A stretch of 64,000 nucleotides of DNA from Rhabditoides inermis (Eukaryota; Nematoda; Chromadorea; Rhabditida; Rhabditidae). Below, piece after piece: positions 58,871-64,000 of the stretch (its first letter is position 1; every line of letters begins with the position of its first letter). The notes under the pieces were generated by a model that was given only the letters and a program-made list of their open reading frames with translations, did not search any database and was not told where the DNA came from. A program made the position numbers and the translations under genes. The stretch is from assembly GCA_963966185.1 (NCBI GenBank), contig CAWZYM010000318.1, positions 394,001 to 458,000 of the forward strand, read 5' to 3'.

Positions 58871-60467
58871 GGTGAGCCGAATATTGTCCGGAACAAAATT
58901 AATATTCGGCCCTTTTATCCGGCTCCTAAAAACTGTTCGGTTTTCCGGCAAATCAATAATAAAGTTGTCTGAAGTAGAAAGAAGACGAGTGCAAAGAGTG
59001 AGACAGTGGTCAGACTGTTGTCTATAGTGGTTTGCAGAGAATTCCCCAACTCAATTGAAACGTGTGATATACATGTTCACAACTGCCGAACTGTTGTAAA
59101 CGACTGAGACGATACGGTAATGCGTCCTTTTCTCGTTTTTGACACCTCACAAACTACTTTGAACCACACATGATCTCTGTAGCAAAGACAGAGTCTTTAA
59201 AATGAGCGCGGATTTGGCGAGCCGAATATTGTCCGGAACAAAATTAATATTTGGTCCTTTTATCCGGCTCCTAAAAACTGTTCGGTTTTCCGGCAATTCA
59301 ATAATGAAGTTGTCTGAAGTAGAAAGAAGACGAGTGCAAAGAGTGAGACAGTGGTCAGACTGTTGTCTAGTGGTTTGCAGAGAATTCCCCAACTCACCCG
59401 AAACGTGTGATATATATACATGTTCACAACTGCCGAACTGTTGTAAACGACTGAGACTATACGGTAATGCGTCCTTTTCTCGTTTTTGACACCTCACAAA
59501 CTACTTTGGACCACACATGATCTCTGTAGCAAAGACAGAGTCTTTAAAATGAGCGCGGATTTGGCGAGCCGAATATTGTCCGGAACAAAATTAATATCCT
59601 GCCCTTTTATCCGGCTCCTAAAAACTGTTCGGTTTTCCGGCAAATCAATAATGAAGTTGTCTGAAGTAGAAAAAAGACGAGTGCAAAGAGTAAGACAGTG
59701 GTCAAACTGTTTTCTAGTGGTTTGCAGAGAATTCCCCAACTCACCTGAAACGTGTGATATACATGTTCACAACTGCCGAACTGTTGTAAACGACTGAGAC
59801 GGTGCGGTAATGCGTCCTTTTCTCGTTTTTGACACCTCACAAACTACTTTGGACCACACATGATCTCTGTAGCAAAGACAGAGTCTTTAAAATGAGCGCG
59901 GATTTGGCGAGCCGAATATTGTCCGGAACAAAATTAATATTCGGCCCTTTTATCCGGCTCCTAAAAACTGTTCGGTTTTCCGGCAAATCAATAATAAAGT
60001 TGTCTGAAGTAGAAAGAAGACGAGTGCAAAGACAGTGGTCAGACTGTTGTCTAGTGGTTTGCAGAGAATTCCTCAACTCACCTGAAACGTGTGATATACA
60101 TGTTCACAACTGCCGAACTGTTGTAAACGACTGAGACGATGCGGTAATGCGTAATTTTCTCGTTTTTGACACCTCACAAACTACTTTGGACCACACATGA
60201 TCTCTGTAGCAAAGACAGAGTCTTTAAAATGAGCGCGGGTTTGGCGAGCCGAATATTGTCCGGAACAAAATTAATATTCGGCCCTTTTATCCGGCTCCTA
60301 AAAACTGTTCGGTTTTCCGGCAAATCAATAGTAAAGTTGTCTGAAGTAGAAAGAAGACGAGTGCAAAGAGTGAGACAGTGGTCAGACTGTTGTCTATAGT
60401 GGTTTGCAGAGAATTCCCCAACTCAATTGAAACGTGTGATATACATGTTCACAACTGCCGAACTGTT

Positions 60468-60559
60468 GTAAACGACTGAGACGATACGGTAATGCGTCCT
60501 TTTCTCGTTTTTGACACCTCACAAACTACTTTGAACCACACATGATCTCAGTCGTTTAC
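60468..60559. other. Orientation switch (- to +) with fold-back geometry
   Basis: GTAAACGACTGAG at 60468-60480 is the exact reverse complement of CTCAGTCGTTTAC at 60547-60559. Only 66 bp (60481-60546) separate the arms, and both continue outward as satellite. At the join, minus-orientation CATGATCTC meets plus-orientation TCTCAGTCG, with TCTC shared. Confidence 0.85.
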
Positions 60560-63500
60560 AACAGTTCGGCAGTTGTGAACATGTATATCACACGTTTCAG
60601 GTGAGTTGGGGAATTCTCTGCAAACCACTAGACAACAGTCTGACCACTGTCTCACTCTTTGCACTCGTCTTCTTTCTACTTCAGACAACTTCATTATTGA
60701 TTTGCCGGAAAACCGAACAGTTTTTAGGAGCCGGATAAAAGGACCAAATATTAATTTTGTTCCGGACAATATTCGGCTTGCCAAATCCGCGCTCATTTTA
60801 AAGACTCTGTCTTTGCTACAGAGATCATGTGTGGTCCAAAGTAGTTTGTGAGGTGTCAAAAACGAGAAAAGGACGCATTACCGTATCGTCTCAGTCGTTT
60901 ACAACAGTTCGGCAGTTGTGAACATGTATATCACACGTTTCAGGTGAGTTGGGGAATTCTCTGCAAACCACTAGACAACAGTCTGACCACTGTCTCACTC
61001 TTTGCACTCGTCTTCTTTCTACTTCAGACAACTTTATTATTGATTTGCCGGAAAACCGAACAGTTTTTAGGAGCCGGATAAAAGGGCCGAATATTAATTT
61101 TGTTCCGGACAATATTCGGCTCGCCAAATCCGCGCTCATTTTAAAGACTCTGTCTTTGCTACAGAGATCATGTGTGGTTCAAAGTAGTTTGTGAGGTGTC
61201 AAAAACGAGAAAAGGACGCATTACCGTATCGTCTCAGTCGTTTACAACAGTTCGGCAGTTGTGAACATGTATATCACACGTTTCAGGTGAGTTGGGGAAT
61301 TCTCTGCAAACCACTAGACAACAGTCTGACCACGGTCTCACTCTTTGCACTCGTCTACTTTCTACTTCAGACAACTTCATTATTGATTTGCCGGAAAACC
61401 GAACATTTTTAGGAGCCGGATAAAAGGGCCGAATATTAATTTTGTTCCGGACAATATTCGGCTCGCCAAATCCGCGGTCATTTTAAAGACTCTGTCTTTG
61501 CTACAGAGATCATGTGTGGTCCAAAGTAGTTTGTGAGGTGTCAAAAACGAGAAAAGAACGCATTACCGTATCGTCTCAGTCGTTTACAACAGTTCGGCAG
61601 TTGTGAACATGTATATCACACGTTTCAGGTGAGTTGGGGAATTCTCTGCAAACCACTAGACAACAGTCTGACCACTGTCTCACTCTTTGCACTCGTCTTC
61701 TTTCTACTTCAGACAACTTCATTATTGATTTGCCGGAAAACCGAACAGTTTTTAGGAGCCGGATAAAAGGGCCGAATATTAATTTTGTTCCGGACAATAT
61801 TCGGCTCGCCAAATCCGCGCTCATTTTAAAGACTCTGTCTTTGCTACAGAGATCATGTGTGGTTCAAAGTAGTTTGTGAGGTGTCAAAAACGAGAAAAGG
61901 ACGCATTACCGTATCGTCTCAGTCGTTTACAACAGTTCGGCAGTTGTGAACATGTATATCACACGTTTCAATTGAGTTGGGGAATTCTCTGCAAACCACT
62001 ATAGACAACAGTCTGACCACTGTCTCACTCTTTGCACTCGTCTTCTTTCTACTTCAGACAACTTTATTATTGATTTGCCGGAAAACCGAACAGTTTTTAG
62101 GAGCCGGATAAAAGGGCCGAATATTAATTTTGTTCCGGACAATATTCGGCTCGCCAAACCCGCGCTCATTTTAAAGACTCTGTCTTTGCTACAGAGATCA
62201 TGTGTGGTCCAAAGTAGTTTGTGAGGTGTCAAAAACGAGAAAAGGACGCATTACCGCATCGTCTCAGTCGTTTACAACAGTTCGGCAGTTGTGAACATGT
62301 ATATCACACGTTTCAGGTGAGTTGAGGAATTCTCTGCAAACCACTAGACAACAGTCTGACCACTGTCTTTGCACTCGTCTTCTTTCTACTTCAGACAACT
62401 TTATTATTGATTTGCCGGAAAACCGAACAGTTTTTAGGAGCCGGATAAAAGGGCCGAATATTAATTTTGTTCCGGACAATATTCGGCTCGCCAAATCCGC
62501 GCTCATTTTAAAGACTCTGTCTTTGCTACAGAGATCATGTGTGGTCCAAAGTAGTTTGTGAGGTGTCAAAAACGAGAAAAGGACGCATTACCGCACCGTC
62601 TCAGTCGTTTACAACAGTTCGGCAGTTGTGAACATGTATATCACACGTTTCAGGTGAGTTGGGGAATTCTCTGCAAACCACTAGAAAACAGTTTGACCAC
62701 TGTCTTACTCTTTGCACTCGTCTTTTTTCTACTTCAGACAACTTCATTATTGATTTGCCGGAAAACCGAACAGTTTTTAGGAGCCGGATAAAAGGGCAGG
62801 ATATTAATTTTGTTCCGGACAATATTCGGCTCGCCAAATCCGCGCTCATTTTAAAGACTCTGTCTTTGCTACAGAGATCATGTGTGGTTCAAAGTAGTTT
62901 GTGAGGTGTCAAAAACGAGAAAAGGACGCATTACCGTATCGTCTCAGTCGTTTACAACAGTTCGGCAGTTGTGAACATGTATATCACACGTTTCAATTGA
63001 GTTGGGGAATTCTCTGCAAACCACTATAGACAACAGTCTGACCACTGTCTCACTCTTTGCACTCGTCTTCTTTCTACTTCAGACAACTTTATTATTGATT
63101 TGCCGGAAAACCGAACAGTTTTTAGGAGCCGGATAAAAGGGCCGAATATTAATTTTGTTCCGGACAATATTCGGCTCGCCAAACCCGCGCTCATTTTAAA
63201 GACTCTGTCTTTGCTACAGAGATCATGTGTGGTCCAAAGTAGTTTGTGAGGTGTCAAAAACGAGAAAAGGACGCATTACCGCATCGTCTCAGTCGTTTAC
63301 AACAGTTCGGCAGTTGTGAACATGTATATCACACGTTTCAGGTGAGTTGAGGAATTCTCTGCAAACCACTAGACAACAGTCTGACCACTGTCTTTGCACT
63401 CGTCTTCTTTCTACTTCAGACAACTTTATTATTGATTTGCCGGAAAACCGAACAGTTTTTAGGAGCCGGATAAAAGGGCCGAATATTAATTTTGTTCCGG

Positions 63501-64000
63501 ACAATATTCGGCTCGCCAAATCCGCGCTCATTTTAAAGACTCTGTCTTTGCTACAGAGATCATGTGTGGTCCAAAGTAGTTTGTGAGGTGTCAAAAACGA
63601 GAAAAGGACGCATTACCGCACCGTCTCAGTCGTTTACAACAGTTCGGCAGTTGTGAACATGTATATCACACGTTTCAGGTGAGTTGGGGAATTCTCTGCA
63701 AACCACTAGAAAACAGTTTGACCACTGTCTTACTCTTTGCACTCGTCTACTTTCTACTTCAGACAACTTCATTATTGATTTGCCGGAAAACCGAACATTT
63801 TTAGGAGCCGGATAAAAGGGCCGAATATTAATTTTGTTCCGGACAATATTCGGCTCGCCAAATCCGCGGTCATTTTAAAGACTCTGTCTTTGCTACAGAG
63901 ATCATGTGTGGTCCAAAGTAGTTTGTGAGGTGTCAAAAACGAGAAAAGAACGCATTACCGTATCGTCTCAGTCGTTTACAACAGTTCGGCAGTTGTGAAC
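60547..64000 (+). repeat. Satellite array, + orientation (segment 6, about 10 monomers, continues past window)
   Basis: Mostly 343-bp copies, many with variants also found on the other side of the flip (AAGGACCAAATATT, CAATTGAG, CTATAGAC, AACCCGCGC, TTGAGGAATTC, GGGCAGGATATT). The array runs off the end. No gene. Confidence 0.96.
61971..63930 (+). repeat. Three-monomer higher-order repeat, period 1,025 bp (about 2 copies)
   Basis: The CAATTGAG/CTATAGAC copy, the TTGAGGAATTC copy with a shortened CTGTCTTTGC, and the GCACCGTCTC/CTAGAAAACAG copy are at 61971-62904 and recur 1,025 bp later (62996 onward). The final member of the second unit changes identity midway (see findings). Confidence 0.85.

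Larger units (their letters stand above)
44152..60546 (-). repeat. Satellite array, - orientation (segment 5, about 48 monomers)
   Basis: Inverted monomers continue, with 344-bp copies (TTTTTCCGG) prominent from 44.6 to 53.6 kb. It includes a three-monomer repeat at 44.6-46.6 kb, a deleted copy at 50.7 kb and a nine-monomer higher-order repeat at 52.1-58.9 kb. The last copies (58794 onward) carry the CTATAG, CAATTG and GCGGGTTTGG variants also seen in the + arm after the flip. No gene. Confidence 0.97.

Overview
The window is animal nuclear heterochromatin, about 90% of it a single satellite DNA. The only convincing gene is an intact retroelement ORF. The host is most likely an invertebrate, and a mollusc (bivalve) is plausible. 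This rests on three things: a Naiad-type Penelope-like retroelement (a clade reported from many invertebrate phyla, clams included), Helitron-like termini with a GAGAGGGCGC hairpin, and a foldback-type element built on 165-bp tandem repeats. Species assignment is inference. There is no bacterial gene organisation and no host single-copy gene.

Layout: 1-130 is the 3' end of a Helitron-like element. 131-745 is satellite in + orientation, split by a 909-bp Helitron-like non-autonomous insertion at 746-1654. 1655-20845 is + satellite. 20846-24339 is the Naiad element, reading on the minus strand. 24340-27607 is + satellite. At about 27,608 the array flips, and 27608-42615 is satellite in minus orientation. 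42616-44151 is a long-inverted-repeat (foldback-like) element. 44152-60546 is minus satellite. At about 60,547 the array flips back, and + satellite runs to 64000. I estimate about 168 monomers.

The monomer is basically 343-344 bp, with 342-, 350- and 351-bp length classes. Each copy carries a very stable 10-bp-stem hairpin, two or three smaller hairpins, a TATA-like GATAAAAGG, and a consensus 5' splice donor (CAG|GTGAGT) followed 84 bp later by a pyrimidine-rich 3' acceptor, so each repeat looks like a latent mini-intron plus exon. The array has several higher-order repeats: 1,035 bp; about 2,081 bp; 2,055 bp; 1,032 bp; 3,082 bp; and 1,025 bp. Both orientation switches have the geometry of fold-back inverted duplications, with spacers of 74 and 66 bp. 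Many breaks of different kinds (the retroelement insertion, the foldback element insertion, one inversion, one deletion and several small indels) fall in the same 15-bp segment of the monomer, ACATGTATATCACAC.

The many 60-140 residue open frames in the satellite are by-products of a stop-poor repeat and are not annotated as genes. The one CDS is the 983-residue GIY-YIG plus reverse transcriptase protein of the Naiad element.
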